NCBI RefSeq assembly: GCF_000004075.3
Contig: NC_026660.2
Span: forward strand, 2,294,001 to 2,358,000
Length of the DNA stretch: 64,000 nt
Direction: 5' to 3'
Origin: Cucumis sativus
Lineage: Eukaryota; Streptophyta; Magnoliopsida; Cucurbitales; Cucurbitaceae
The notes below the pieces were generated by a model that was not told the DNA's origin, did not search any database, and saw nothing but the letters and a program-made list of their open reading frames with translations. Positions within the stretch are counted from its first letter, which is position 1. The number at the start of each line of letters is the position of its first letter. The translations under genes and the position numbers were made by a program. Shown here one piece after another: positions 21,372 through 34,777 of the stretch.

Positions 21372-22250
21372 CTTCTACCATCCATCAACATATGAATTCC
21401 ATCAACTTCCCACAAAACATAAAGAAAACATCAGCCTTAAATTTGAAGGAGTCTTCAGGATGCCGGAGCTTTCGCAACATTGATCATCATTTCATCATAC
21501 GTACACATCTCACATACATCAATCAGACATCATATTAAAATTCACACAAAGTTCATCCTATCAGCACACAGATCCCAACCTAGCTTCGTTTCAGTAGTGA
21601 GCCTACGTACCTCAATGTTAAAAGCCCAATAACAGGAAAATAATATCCCTTCTGATGTAGAGCAAGAATCTTGGATTAACCTCTATCACACACCAAATAC
21701 CAGCTTAAATTCCAAACTATTGGCTTACACAAAAGCATAAAACTCGTGTTTAAAGGTTTCCAGCACTCACCCAAAGTGCGACTAAAACCAACGCTAGTTC
21801 AAAATCCCCGAGCAGTTAATTCGATCCTACAAACATTCACAACCTAAGATCAAAACCCAGAACTCCTGAAAACTAAAACGAGCCCAGCCATCTCAAAGCC
21901 TTACTACGTACCAGAACGGTCTAAACGCTCTTGCACGCTGCTGTCAAAAACTCAGATCTAAATCTAAATACCATGGGCAACAAGTATTAAGCGTTCATCC
22001 AGTGGTGGACTAAGCTTAACCCGAGAAAACATCCAAAATCTTACCCAAAACTAGAACAATGGCGATGGCGGCAATGGCTGGCTAAACAGATCGGTGGGTT
22101 AGAGAGGGAAATAGAGATAGTCGGAACCCAGCCACGGACGGCGGATGGCGGACGGCGCGGTCTCCGCCGACTATCCAACTGGCGCGCGTGAAGTCTGACG
22201 GCAAGAGGCTGGCGGCGGACGGTGGTTGCAGGCAGAGACGGAAGATGTGA
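21372..22250 (-). other. 5' UTR with probable intron, and promoter-proximal region of the PORR gene
   Basis: On the - strand a GC-rich leader (about 22250-22045) ends in a good donor (TTTTGG then GTAAGATTTT, intron start at 22044). No coding frame connects, so this is read as a non-coding first exon followed by a 5' UTR intron. The acceptor, somewhere between 21372 and about 21600, was not resolved. Short upstream ATGs occur in the leader, including one 14 bases before the main start in another frame. Confidence 0.5.
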
Positions 22251-22639
22251 GAGAATGGGTGTTTGGTGTGAGGATTGCACGTGTGTTTACCAAAAGCTAA
22301 TTTCATTTTCTTTTTTTTAAAAACAATAACACACTTTTTTTAAATGGATGTCCAAAAATTGAAGATAAAATGAATTATCTATTTCTGTTTTAAAACATTG
22401 TCGAAAAACCTTTTGTTTTCGTCAAACTTGAATGAAATTACTAAAATACACTCGAGCACATGTGAAAAGCAGGCCTGTCTTGTTCAGTCTCTCATCACAC
22501 GTTTGATGTCACTTTCGTGCATCTTGGTTCGTGTCACTCGATGTTAGAGAAGAAGTCAGAAAAATGCGTTAGAGAAGAATACGACGTCATGGAGGAGATG
22601 AGAAGAAACGACGATCGAGAGAAAAATACAAATAATCAA
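22251..22639. other. intergenic, PORR promoter side
   Basis: No gene seen. The sequence becomes AT-rich and runs into the dispersed repeat that begins near 22640. Confidence 0.35.
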
Positions 22640-25600
22640 TTGTTGTAACGATCCAACTCTTTATACTAAGTTAATGTATTACCTTAAAAATAAATAACAA
22701 TTTTGATAATTTTTTAAAAAGAGAAAAACCAAATTTTTATTAAAATACCATAAAAACAATGTTGGTTTTACAAATTGTAAAGAAAATAAAAATAAATAAA
22801 TAAATATGTTTAAGATCAAAACAATGAAAAGTGGAAGCAAAATTGAATATTCATATGGCAAGTAACTGACATATTTTGTCACTCGCTAACTTTCATCTAC
22901 CTTTACCTTTGCCTGAAATATTAAACATAGAAAATGGTGAGTATAAATATCACACCCCACCCTGAGCACCTGCTTGCTCGACTTGAGATGTGACGTGATG
23001 TCAGCTTTAGTCATTCACCTTCGGAACAACTCCAACTGACCCTTACTTGAAAACATGTAACATTTAACATTGCAAGTCTTTAAACTTGAAATACTTTGAA
23101 ATCATAGTATAACCCATCTAAAATGCCTTTCATAAATGTATATAACATAAAGATATAAAATTTTAAATAAATACGGTAGTTCTTTTAACAAATTTATTCC
23201 TTTCATAACTAAAAATTAGACTAGCCCAACATGAGTAAGTTCAACACGCGGAGAGCCACAATCTATACCTAGAAAGAGGGAAAACATTTTGAAAAAGTAA
23301 GTCGAAATATTTTGTGAGCAACTATTTTTTAAAACTGAAGCTTTAAATCCATTTGTCAATAAATAGTCATTTCATAACATGATACTTGAAACATTTACAT
23401 AGCTTTCCGAACACAATGTTCCATAGCCATAGACAATATTAAACCTCTTCGTTCAAAGACGGAATAGTCGTTGGAAAACTATCCTCCCTCTTTAAGGCAT
23501 ACAAATATGCCCTTCCTAATGGTCCATAAACTATAGGTTCGCCAACCCTACCATCACTATGGAGTTAACCACATGTGTACAATAGGTCTCATGGAATATT
23601 CGAGTTAGGAGAAAACATTTGAAAACATTGAAATATTTTTCTTAGCCTTAATCATGAAATCATTCAAACATGGTATAAATTGAACGTCAGTTCATAATCA
23701 TTTATCATAAATCATAACTTGAAATAATAACATTGAAATTCATGCTTTATAAATCATTTCACAAGTTATTGCTTGAAACCATGTTTAATAAATAATGCTT
23801 AAAACAATTTGTTACTCACTACACTTGAATAAAGTCTTGGTCCTGAGATTCCTCTTAAGCCTCATTGATCTGAAAATTTCACATTTAATCCTTAGTTAAT
23901 CTCTTGAACATGAAAACATTCAAAACTTCTCTTAAATTTTTTAAAAAATATCACAACAGCCCTTCGGTGCCCATTGACATAAGGGATGGGGCTGGCCGCG
24001 AGTGCATGACCTGGGGCCTTGTCGAGTACTAACCTCGCTAAGGTGGGTCGCGGGTCGTGTGTTAATCCTACAGTAAGAGTTTCGTGCACGTCCTTGCTGC
24101 ATCGCGTGCCTTGCGCACATTGTGCTCCCTGCACACCTTGCGTGCTAACCTCTTAATGCAAGGTCATGCCCGCATTCTGAGTGCATGCCTAGACGCTTGA
24201 CTGTGTCATGGCCTTGTCATGCGCGTCAAAATAGCCCAGAATAACCTCTATAACATTAAATCGCTCATCTCACCTAGCATGCATAACACCAACCTACTGC
24301 CTAGAACCTCAATTTTCGTCCAAAATACATGACCTGACTTTGGAAAATCATAACTTAAAATCCATAAAAAAAATTCATTCTATAAAGTTGCTCTAAAAAG
24401 TCTCAACTTTCTTTTCTCAAAATATTAGATCAAAATTTCAAAGGACGAGTTCTGTAGCCTTCTGAGAATGTACTTTGCTCAGATTCTTCTTGAAAATGAC
24501 TCGTCTTCCTTGAACCAAAACGCAAACCTTCTCGCATCCAACTTGAATAACAACCCTCTTACAAAAACTAGACACAAGTTCTAAGCTAATTTTAAAACTA
24601 ATTTGAGTGACTTTTCACAAGTGAGTTGTGAGAAATTCTTAGTTGAAGTTGCCTATTTATAGAGAGCCTTGGATGAAAATGAGTTGACACTTCATCCTTG
24701 ATTAGACTCACCTCTTAAGCTCCTAATTACACCTCCTATTTCTAATCCACCTCATAAAATGCATGAAAAGTAATTAAGAACCTTGGATTTGGCCTTAAAC
24801 CGATTGCTATAAACATGCCACGTACTTGTGCCAATCACATGGCTAACCTTTAAGGTCTTCTCACATAGCCTTGGTTGCTTAATGTCTCTCACCTACTAAC
24901 CTCTTTCTCGTATAACCTTGGCCGTCTAACCTTTATGGTCCTTCTTTCTCACCAAACTTAAACGCTCAATGTCCCTTGCTAACCTTCAATCCTCCCTCGC
25001 GTGCCTTAACTGCTAACTCATCTCGCACAACCTCTCAAAGACATCTTTTCTCACCTATACTAACCTCTCAAGCCTTTTTGTTTAGCCATCAAACGCCTAG
25101 ATAACCTCTAAGGAGCCTTCTCCCCTAGCCAAAATGCCCTGTGACAAACTGTTGCTAACCTCTCAAGTCATCTTACCTAACAAAAACACAAGTCTTTGGT
25201 CGCCTAGTCCATGTTCAAATGTCTAAGCATGGAGGTTATTAAGCTTCATCTTGGCCACCCAAAAACATCATTTGGAGGCTATATGGTCTTCTTTTACCAC
25301 TCATTCTAACTTTTAAATGCCTAATGTTTCTCCAATTTGACACTTAGCCAAAATTTTCTATTTTTCCTACTTGACTTAACATAAAATCTTAATGTTTATT
25401 TTAAGAATTTTACCTTCTTGTTCTACAAATCTCTTTTTCTCTTGTCTTAGTCAAAACTTAACAAGTTCTAAGGATATTATAAATTTTTCAGGTTTTATAA
25501 TAAACATATACTCAGTAAGGGACCCGCTACTGATCCCACTAGGTGACTATTACCTTTTCATTACGATCCTGCGAAGAGGTACCCAAAACTATCGTATGTC

Positions 25601-26230
25601 CGATGGAACACACACAATATAGTGATCTTGAAGGAACACTCTCATCTATCAGTGAATCCGAAGGAACATCTATGATATCGGGTTATAGTGATCCCGTTAA
25701 ACCACTCATAAAAACATAACATGACAGACTGATGGTCGACACACACAGTCATAAATATGTGAAAGATGGTGATCTCGAGGGACACCCATATAGGTACAAC
25801 CATAATAGCCAAAGTTAACAGAACACCATAGTCCATAACATATAGCAACATTATAAACATGACATGAATATCAATCATAACATCCTTAATCATGTAATTA
25901 ATATATCATGCCTCATAAAAATCATAAACATGAAATGAACATTAATCATAACGTCCTTAGATTAATATATCATGCATCATAAATATATCAATCATCAACT
26001 ATAGCACATTATGCATATTAGCTATATCAATGCATTAACGATAAATACATGCAAGCTCTTAAATTCAAGTTCGAAGGTCTAGTTGTAAAATCTCTTACCT
26101 GAGAGATTAGTAAAAAAACATACTCCCAGCCGACCATAAAAATTCTCCAATTAGTTCAATTCCAAAATTGAGGTTGAAACCAATTCAACATTGATGAGAA
26201 AAATTCATCATTTAAATCTTTAAGATTTAC
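22640..26230. repeat. dispersed repeat R, copy 2, split by an LTR-like insertion
   Basis: The left part (about 22640-22947) and right part (25500-about 26230) together correspond to the repeat at 5030-5850, in the same order and orientation. They are interrupted at the GAGTATAA landmark by the 2.55-kb element at 22948-25499. The left edge may be TGTAACGATCC near 22644, which looks like an LTR start. No open frame of note. Confidence 0.6.
22948..25499. mobile_element. 2.55-kb LTR-like insertion with 5-bp target duplication ATAAA
   Basis: Flanked by ATAAA at 22943-22947 and 25500-25504, each joining directly onto the interrupted repeat. The ends read TATCACACC and GGTTTTATA, one transition each away from the canonical TGTCACACC and GGTTTTACA. 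Internally it has no retroviral-type domain and contains many loose CTAACCTCT, TTGCGTGC and GCCTAG words. It is best explained as a large solo LTR of a Ty3/gypsy element, or a non-autonomous LTR element. Orientation is not determined. Confidence 0.6.
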
Positions 26231-27167
26231 CAAAGTGACTTTTCAAACTTTTATCTTTATGTTTAAGTTTGGTTCATTGAACTTTAACTTGATCAATGAG
26301 CTTAGGTAAAGTTAAGGTAATAGATTTCTATTGCCAAACCTTAAATTGAAGTTGAAATGTATTGACGGAAAGGACTTGACTGCTATATGTAGATTAGAAT
26401 ATGTTGATGGTTAACACTGAATTGAGATGGTTTGGTGATATGAGTTAGTGTGTTTATTTTGACTGGTTATGTGTAGAGGAGAAGTATTGTTGATTGTTTT
26501 TAAAACTGAAAGGGCACCAAAATGCAACAAAAGTTGAACTACTTTGAAATTTTAAAATCATGAGAATGAGGAATTGATGGAAAGTTTAGTAAAATTCAAC
26601 CACAAAAGTTGAACTTTAGTTTGTCGTTTGTAGTAGGGATTTTGATTTTGGATTTGAAAAGAATATTTTTTAGGGCAACTAAGGTTGAAGTTTGATATTG
26701 GAAAGGGAAGTGGGAGTTGGTATTTGTTTGGTAATCAAATCGGAAATTTGACTTCACGGTGTACCTTCCGCCGCCATTTCCGCCGGAGAGTCAAACCACG
26801 TGGGGTCTCTCCGTCGTATCCACCAATTTTACCTTTGAATTTTTCTTCCTCAAAGTCGCAATCAAATTTTTTTCACTTCGAATTTGAGACCCACAAGTTT
26901 CTTAATCCGAAAAATGTATTTCATTCATTATTTTTCAATGCGTATTTGGTCTGTTGTCAGTCTACCATGATTCGTATTTTATCTGGTCAAATTTGGGGGC
27001 AGGTCAAATTTTCAGATCTGTACCTACTTCTTTTACTTCTATTTCTTCTTCTTCTTCCTCCTCTGACCTTTTTGAATCTTATCCCATTCGCCTGGTTTCT
27101 CCCATTCTTTGTTGTTGATCATCAACTCACATCATCCTTCGACGACCTTGCTGTTGGAGGTTCCGCG
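26231..27167 (+). other. promoter and 5' leader of the MACPF gene
   Basis: Non-repetitive AT-rich DNA is followed from about 26760 by a more GC-rich leader with a CT-rich tract (27030-27066, TTCTTCTTCTTC-like), typical of plant 5' UTRs. The frame of the MACPF start is open from an ATG at 26685. This upstream part has no domain and is treated as untranslated. Confidence 0.5.
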
Positions 27168-30100
27168 ATGCTCTCGCCCGAGAAATCTGTTGAGGTTCGA
27201 GCTTTGGACTGTTTGGGGCGAGGGTTTGATCTGACCAATGATTTTAGGTTGAAATTTGTTAAGGGAAATGGTGGTGGTGGACGGAGGTTGGTGGTCGTCG
27301 ACGATGTTAACAAAAGGGATATGGTGTTTCCGGATGGAGCTGTTGTTCGGGGAGTTTCTCAGGATATTCGTTGCGATAAAGGAGATCGAATTCGCTTCAA
27401 ATCTGATGTTCTTCAGTTCAATCAGGTTGTCCACTTTTTTCCATCTCTTTTTGCTCTTATGCGCTCTTTGGAATTTACTCATGGTCAAGTAATTCCTTTA
27501 ATTTAATCTCGTGGATTAAGTTTCAATTCAATCCATCAAAATCAAAAGCTGGGTTGAATTTGATTCACGGGTGAAATTTAAATTTTCTCAAAACTCAGTG
27601 AGTGCTTTTTATCCGCTTACTTATTCTGTTTCTCATGACGACGTGGGACTGCCAAAATATTGAACACAGTCACGAGTTTTACTTTTATTCATCCAACCAA
27701 TCTTTTGAAGAATTTTTGCTGGTTATTATATCGGCGACTCGGCAACATCTACAAAACAGTAAATTATTTAAGTTTGAATTACTCCATATCGTTTCCGGTG
27801 TCCCATGTCTGTGTCCGTGTTCGTACTTTGTATGATGGATGCAAATTGTAATGTATGTGAACTTTTGTAAGCGTGGATGCTCTGTTTCAAAAGATTACTC
27901 ATTGAATTCAACAATGATTAAAGTTTAACCCCAGTAAGTGGTTAGTGGTTATAGTCAATACCGATGATAACTTGTGGACTTTACTATTAAGTCTCGCCAG
28001 ATGTAAATTTATGCACCTTTTTTGTTTCCAAGGTCTCTCAACTTGAATATCGATTCATAGATATTAGCAAAAAAGTATATATTACCGGCATATTGGGAAA
28101 ACATGTATAGCTTTTTTTTTTTTTGGATAAGAGGGAAAGCATGTATCCTATATTTCACTCATAAGTAACATCCAAAACTACCTCCTAACTAAATTCTATA
28201 AAATTAATTTGCGGTTCTTTGGCTGCTTCTTGGTGTGCAAGTTCGAAAGTCATTTGCAACTATTTTGTAGTTGTATAATTTGTGGACTTTTTTCTAATAT
28301 CATCTTTCAAAGTTTTAAATTTGGGGCTTTATTTATTTATTCTTTCATTACTTATTTTTGTTTATTATTATTGTTGTTGTTATTATTTTATTAGGATCCT
28401 TGTAATTGTGGGGAAAATATGTTTCTTTTTTTCGAGAATCTTTGTAACTTTGACATCGTTGAAAGTTTTCAATAATTAATGTAAAACTTGTTTTTTCCTT
28501 ACTTTATGAAATGGTCCATGAAAAGAAAAAGAGAAAAAGGAACTAACAAATGACATATATTCTGGATAAATTGCACTGCTTTTACAGTACAACTCTAAAA
28601 ACTAAAATTCATACGTTTGGTTCCATGCAGATGTCTGAGACTTTGAATCAGAAATCTTCCATACAAGGAAAAGTTCCTTCGGGCTATTTTAACTCTATGT
28701 TTGATTTGAGTGGAGACTGGTTCCATGATGCTGCCGATGCGAATTATCTTGCTTTTGATGGTTATTTTATTGCACTATACTATTTGCACTTAACGGCATC
28801 TCCCCTTGTATTGCAAGACGAAGTGAAGAAAGCTGTTCCATCTAATTGGGATCCAGCATCTTTGGCCAGGTACTTTCTAGATATAGTGTTTGCCTTCTCG
28901 TTTAATGTTAAGTTGCTGTTCAGCTTCACAATTCTTGGTGGATTCTTATTTTTTTTGGGCCCCGATATTCTTATTTTATTGATATAACCCAAAAGAAAAC
29001 ATTATAATAAAGCTAATTATAGTCGTTAATACTTGCTAAGCCTTTGATATGATGAATGCTACTTAGTAATTAGTGCCAGTTACAGCAAAATAAGGGAGGG
29101 TTTGGGGTAAGAGGTTGGTTGTTATAGTCCTAGCCCTAGGTTATTATAGTTGGGTTATAATAGTTTGTATTTGGATGTAAATTATTTTAGTTCAGATTAT
29201 AGCAGTATATGTGTGAAGTGTAAATATTTTAGTTTGAGAAGGATAGTAAACACACTTCAAAAAAAAAAAAAGTAAACACTGTAGCAAAGAACAAAAATGA
29301 TAAATGTAAAATAATAAATACTATAGCAAATAGTAAGTACTATAGCAAATAAGAATTTTGAAATAGTATAAACTGTAGCTAAATGGAGATTTTAAATAGT
29401 ATTTACTGCAACAAGAGGTGGTTATTATAGTCTTTGCCCCAAACGCTTCTAAGTAGTTATGCCTTTTAAATAACTCACAACATTCGGCATACATAGCTAG
29501 TTCATTGTTATGGAATGTTTTGAAGTTGTTTTTTCTTCTGATAACGATATCTACTTGGTTGATAAATGATACCAAGTACTAAATTTTGTGGCTGGATAAG
29601 TAGATTTGTATTTGAAAGAAAAGAATGTACAATGTGAGGAAAGGAACGCCCGTTGTCCACTTTTAGACCCGAGATGCTAGAAGATTAGTTGAGTTTTTGG
29701 TCTTTGCTATGCTCCTATACTATAACACTCAGCAGTTTGGTTTTTGAGTTTCATATTTTTTAACACTAATGAATAGTAGGCAGGTTCATACAGACATATG
29801 GAACACATATAATAGTAGGAACGGCCATTGGTGGTCAAGATTTGATTTCAGTACGGCAGAGACCTTCCTCGCCAATACCTCCTGCTGAGGTTCGGAGGCA
29901 TTTGGAGGATCTTGGAGACATTTTATTCTCCGATAAAAGAAGTCCCTCTACTCTGCAGAGGAGAAGAGATGGAAAGGTCTGCCACTACAAAAAAAATTAT
30001 TCAATTGGTTTCCTAAAACAATGTGCAAATGATTGAAAAATTATTTCTTTAAAGAGTAACTGAATATAGTCTTCTCTTGTAGGTTCCAGAAATATTCACA

Positions 30101-32943
30101 CGAATTTTGCAGTCAAGTTCTATACAGTTGACCAGTATTTCAGAAACATCAAGCAAGGATGTAAGTCAAGAATGAAAAATCTGAGCTTGTTTTGAAAAGT
30201 GTTTCATCCTCTAATTCTTTCATGTTTACGCTGAATGTAACAGGGAATCACCTTAATTTGTTCCAAGAGAGGAGGGGATCCCTTCCTACACAGTCATACT
30301 AGCTGGCTTCAAACTGTTAGCTCAAAACCGGAGGTTATCTTATTCAAATTTGTACCAATTACTTCTCTTCTTACTGGGGTTGCAGGCAGTGGTTATCTTA
30401 GCCATGCAATAAACTTGTACTTACGCTGTAAGCAATTTCTTGCTTGTTGCAGTATTAACTCTTGTTTCACTTTACTTTTTTCCCTGTTTCATTTCCAGTT
30501 CTACTCCTTGCCTTGTTGTATTATTTCTGGAAAAATAGCCGTTTAACATGTAGATCTTAGTGCCTGATTAGAATTCGTATGAATATTTTTAGGGTGCGTA
30601 TTTATTTTGTTTGAGTTACGAATCTGTCTTTGGGGGTGCTGAGTTGAGTTTTCAAGTTATGGGTATATGGTGCAATTTGTTTTGACCTAAATAATCTGCT
30701 TTTCTGGCGAATATTTTTTGTTTTTTTGGAAATTTTTTAACTTGATACATCTACATATTTTTTTTTTCCTGGAAAAAAATATGGATTGCCATTTTTTTTT
30801 AAAGCAATAGGGTTTTAGAGCTTCCTTTTGGATCATACATTTCACCTTTTTTCCCTTTTAACTGTTTTAACCCTTCAATTGCATGAATATTTTTCCAAAA
30901 TTTTAACCCTCAATTGGGATGTCAACTTAAAATTTTTACATATATATTTCACAATTTTTTACAATTAACTATTGTATTCGAGGCAGATTAAATACACTCG
31001 GTCCATACAAACTACAAATTTACAAAATACTTTCACATTCATGGAATGTACAAAAAAAAAGAAAAAAGTTATCAAGGGCTTTAAGGCTTTTATAGTACAC
31101 ATGCACGAGGGTGTTGGAAATGTAATCAAAGTTCTACTTGGGCTAGTTAAGGAGATGATTACGAGTACATAAAGGAGAACAACTATCACCAATGGTATGA
31201 GAAATTCTGAGTGAAATCAAAAGTAAGGTCATGAGAATTTATGGTCGAAGTGGATAATATCATACAAAATTGGAGATATCTAAATAACTTATTGAGTTCT
31301 CTGAGCTGCATAATTACGTTGGTTCATTAGTTGATCTTCCTTGTCTTTTTCTCTCAAAATAGTATTACTGTTCCCTACCCTGAATTTTAATTCTTAATGA
31401 GATTAATGAAATTAAAGTCGTTCTTCCTTAATCTAGTCATATTTATCATTCTAGATCTGACTGAATTGCTTCTGCTATTATAGATAAACCTTCTTTGGGG
31501 GACTTGCAATACTTCTTGGAGTTCCAAATTCCAACACAATGGGCACCAAACTTCTGTGAGTTGCCTCTTGGGCATCAGAGGAAGAAGGCTTCTTGTCCCA
31601 CCCTGCAGTTCACTTTTATGAGTCCCAGGACTTACGTTACCTCCACCCAGGTATTCAATTTTTTCTATTTGCATTCTACAAAATCTGCATTATCTTCACT
31701 CGACAACATATAAATTAGCAGCTTCTGAATTGTTCTTAGCGTACAAGTTTTGGTTGGTAATATGCGAGCACCATATATTGTTCTGCCGTATTTCCACAAA
31801 AATGATTTCAAAATCTTTTGGTATGTTTGAGAATTGTTTTTAGTATGAACATCGTGTTTAGATAAAAGTTTTTTCTTATTTTAATGTTCTATTGTGGAGA
31901 CCTTTTCTTCATTTTCTTTCCTTTTTGGAAGGAATTATATTTTTCTTTCCTAGATATTGCCTTTATCGCGTACAAAACATTAATCTTTCTTGGTGGTTCA
32001 ATCACTGTTTTGGGGGAAAAAGAAAGAAATCTGTTAGTTTGTTGAACATTTGTGCAACTCCTTAAGAAGAGAACACCACCTTAATTTTCATCTTTATGAA
32101 AGCAATAACATTCAATTTGCATAACAATGTAAAATTTAAGCTCGTTTCTTGTATTTCTCTGGATTAAGCAGCATAGCTATCTGATTCTCATTCACTATTG
32201 ACCTTGTTTTGGTATTTAAATTTTCCTTTCAGGTCACAAGTAGCACGAAACCATTAGTTGGCCTTCGTCTGTATTTAGAAGGGAAGAGATCCAATTGGTT
32301 GGCTTTACATGTACAACATCTAACCAGCCTTCCCAAAGTCATGGCTAGATTGATGGGCTCATCCGATGTATCAAGTCGAAGTCGGTGGCTTGGCTCTGAT
32401 GACAGCCACTCCAATAGCCAATTCCTTGAAGCTGTTAAATGGAAAAGCTATTCAAATGTGTGCACTTCAGTCGTCAGGCATGATCCCAACTGGTTGCAGC
32501 AAGATGGAGATGGTGTTTACATTGTAACAGGAGCCCAGCTACTCACGAAAGGGAAATGGCCCAAGACAATACTTCATCTCCGCCTGCAGTTCACTCACTT
32601 GCCTAATTGTGCCATTCGAAGAACCGAGTGGGCTGCTGCCCCTGAAACTGGTCGGAAGTCGACTTTCCTCACAAATTTGAGCACAACATTTACATTCACA
32701 CAGCGAGCTGCTGGTGATAAAAAGAAGCAGGTCCCAGGTGCTCTGAACTCTGGTGTCTATGGAGAGGCACCGCCAGTCCCAGTTCGATCAAAAAAGCTTC
32801 TCAAATATGTTGATACAGCTGAGGTGGTAAGGGGGCCACACGATGCTCCGGGACATTGGCTAGTAACAGCTGCTAAGTTGGTAACTGAGGGTGGTAAGAT
32901 TGGTTTGAATGTAAAGTTTGCATTGTTAGATTATAATAGTTGA
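27168..32943 (+). CDS. MACPF-domain protein, CAD1/NSL1 family
   Basis: Perforin-like protein of the plant CAD1/NSL1 family, whose members restrain salicylic-acid-dependent cell death. Coding exons: 27168-27425, 28631-28869, 29784-29976, 30083-30160, 30244-30427, 31484-31650 and 32233-32943. All join in phase, giving 609 residues, near the usual plant length. The N-terminus MLSPEKSVEVRALDCLGRGF is the conserved family start, followed by LKFVKG. The MACPF signature is YGTHIIVGTAIGGQ (about 171-184), with the preceding LARFIQT split across an intron. The C-terminal half has PLVGLRLYLEGKRSNWLALH, TGAQL and the terminal VTAAKLVTEGGKIGLNVKFA repeat. There is no signal peptide, as in other plant MACPF proteins. 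All introns are GT-AG. Which of the four Arabidopsis-type paralogues it matches is not resolved. Confidence 0.93.
29099..29446. mobile_element. MITE-like element in MACPF intron 2
   Basis: A block of about 350 bases with imperfect inverted ends: GTTTGGGGTAAGAGG at about 29099 and, on the opposite strand at about 29446, GTTTGGGGCAAAGA. The interior is AT-rich with repeated TAGCAAA and CTATAG words. No coding capacity. The target duplication is not clear. Confidence 0.45.
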
Positions 32944-33250
32944 TATATAGTAGAGTTTGAATGTATAGCATAGGCTTCTACTTCATTGCAGGGATTTCAT
33001 CATTTTTCTCACAGTTTTGGGGTGCCATACATAGCTAAATGTCATATTATATACATATTGGATTTGTTTGTTGTACAGAGTAACAGTTGAAGATAATAAG
33101 AGATCACAGGGCTGTATTTGCATTTGCTGTTCATTTTTTTACTTTTATATTTTAAATCCAGGTCTCCTAGTCGTAATGATATTAGTACACTTTTTAAGTC
33201 AAATTATTTCATTAACTTACACTTAACTTTTTCTTAATGACCTATGTAAT
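32944..33250 (+). other. 3' flank of the MACPF gene
   Basis: Presumed 3' UTR and downstream sequence; no gene. The MULE-like element begins close to 33255. Confidence 0.4.
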
Positions 33251-34377
33251 TTGGGAAATTGTCAGAAAAGTTTTCACATTTAAAAAATAACATCTTCTGT
33301 TTTTGGAAACTTGTTAGAATAGTTTTTCTAGGTACACATTGTCCAAGATCGACCAATGAAATTTATTTAAAAATTTAACTTTTTTTTATGTCATCGATGC
33401 TTTCTTGGTGAATCTCGGGTTATATTAACCATCGGATTTCACTAAATTTTCAAATATTACTTTTTTTTTTCCGAAACTTATATCAAATGTTACCTAAAAT
33501 TGGAAAAATTAATAAAAGTAGCCCATTTTTAAAAATTTATAAAAGAAATTTTCTTGGCCAATTTTAGTCGACCTTGACACCGAGATTCTTCTCAAATTTT
33601 AGAAAATTATTTCAATGGCATTTCTTGGTTCATCTCTATCAAATTGGACATTGAGATTTTGGGTTTTGTTTTTAAATTTCAAAATAAAGTGTATTCTCAA
33701 ATGACCAAAATACTTTTGAAAGCTCAAGCGATTGATATTTGTAAACCTTAAACTCTGTGCTCATTTCAACTGTGACAAAATGTGTTTGCTACCAGAATTG
33801 AAGTGATTTGCCTGATTTTTGCACACCTAAATTTCAAGAAGTCATCCTCAAACTTAAATTTTTAAAGGTAATTTACTTTGAACAATTTCATAGTTTAGGG
33901 CTGGATTTTAAGTTTTGTTATAGTGTTCTTTGTAGTTTGATAGAGATTCTATGTTATTATAGATGGTTTCGTTTGATGAATCTCAACAATTTTATCAATT
34001 TGGGCTTGTGCAAATGAAGAATCTTGGTCAAAATTGATGAAATTGCAGTGAGATTTGTTGCGTTTCATATGCATGCCGTATTGCATCGTGTGAAGCCATA
34101 TTGACAACTTGCTCACTAATGGACGACACTATCTCGTAGGCACAAACCTACAAATGCAATGATACTGTTAATACAAGCATATAACTAATGGAAAAAAGAT
34201 ATAATAAGCATAGAATTACTGGTGGAGTACAAATTACACCAAACACTTTTGTAATTATAGCCTTTCAATGATTTTCAACAATTGGAAGGCTATCATTTCT
34301 TAGTTCCCTAGCTTCTTCCGGGGGGCCCTCTTGTCCCTCGCCCTTAGGTTGTTATTTTTTGTTATATGAATATACTT

Positions 34378-34404
34378 GTTTCTTATCAAAAAAAAAAAAA
34401 AAAC
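34378..34404 (+). repeat. poly(A) run inside the MULE-like element
   Basis: TTGTTTCTTATC followed by about 16 A residues looks like the tail of a small retroposed insertion whose body lies to the left. The body could not be delimited. Confidence 0.4.
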
Positions 34405-34777
34405 TTGAAAGGCGAAGGAAAATTCATATAGACTATACGACTCCAGAGATTTGTTATTCACATGTTTTTTCTTACGCAAGGCAACTTTTCCATTCATTGC
34501 CTTTTTCAAGCTACCCAGGGTCTTAACCCATATCAACTCATCTCACTCGTAGCTCAACTTATCTCACTCATAGCTGATGAAGTCCTCCAAATCACCTATC
34601 AAGCCTAACATGGTTCAATCTATGTGTTGCTTTCTCTCCCTCCTCATCATCGCCAACTCGATAAAATAAAATAGGGATATCTTCATCGGATCCTCGCCGC
34701 TCTAGAACTTAATATTTGGATAATCTTTACCCGACTTAGCACCGTTCATATTTATCCTATCGTCCAAATATAACTAT

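Noticed and set aside
22041..22306. GC-rich - strand open frames upstream of the PORR gene
   Set aside because: Low-complexity, and ends at a good splice donor without joining the PORR frame; best read as 5' leader.
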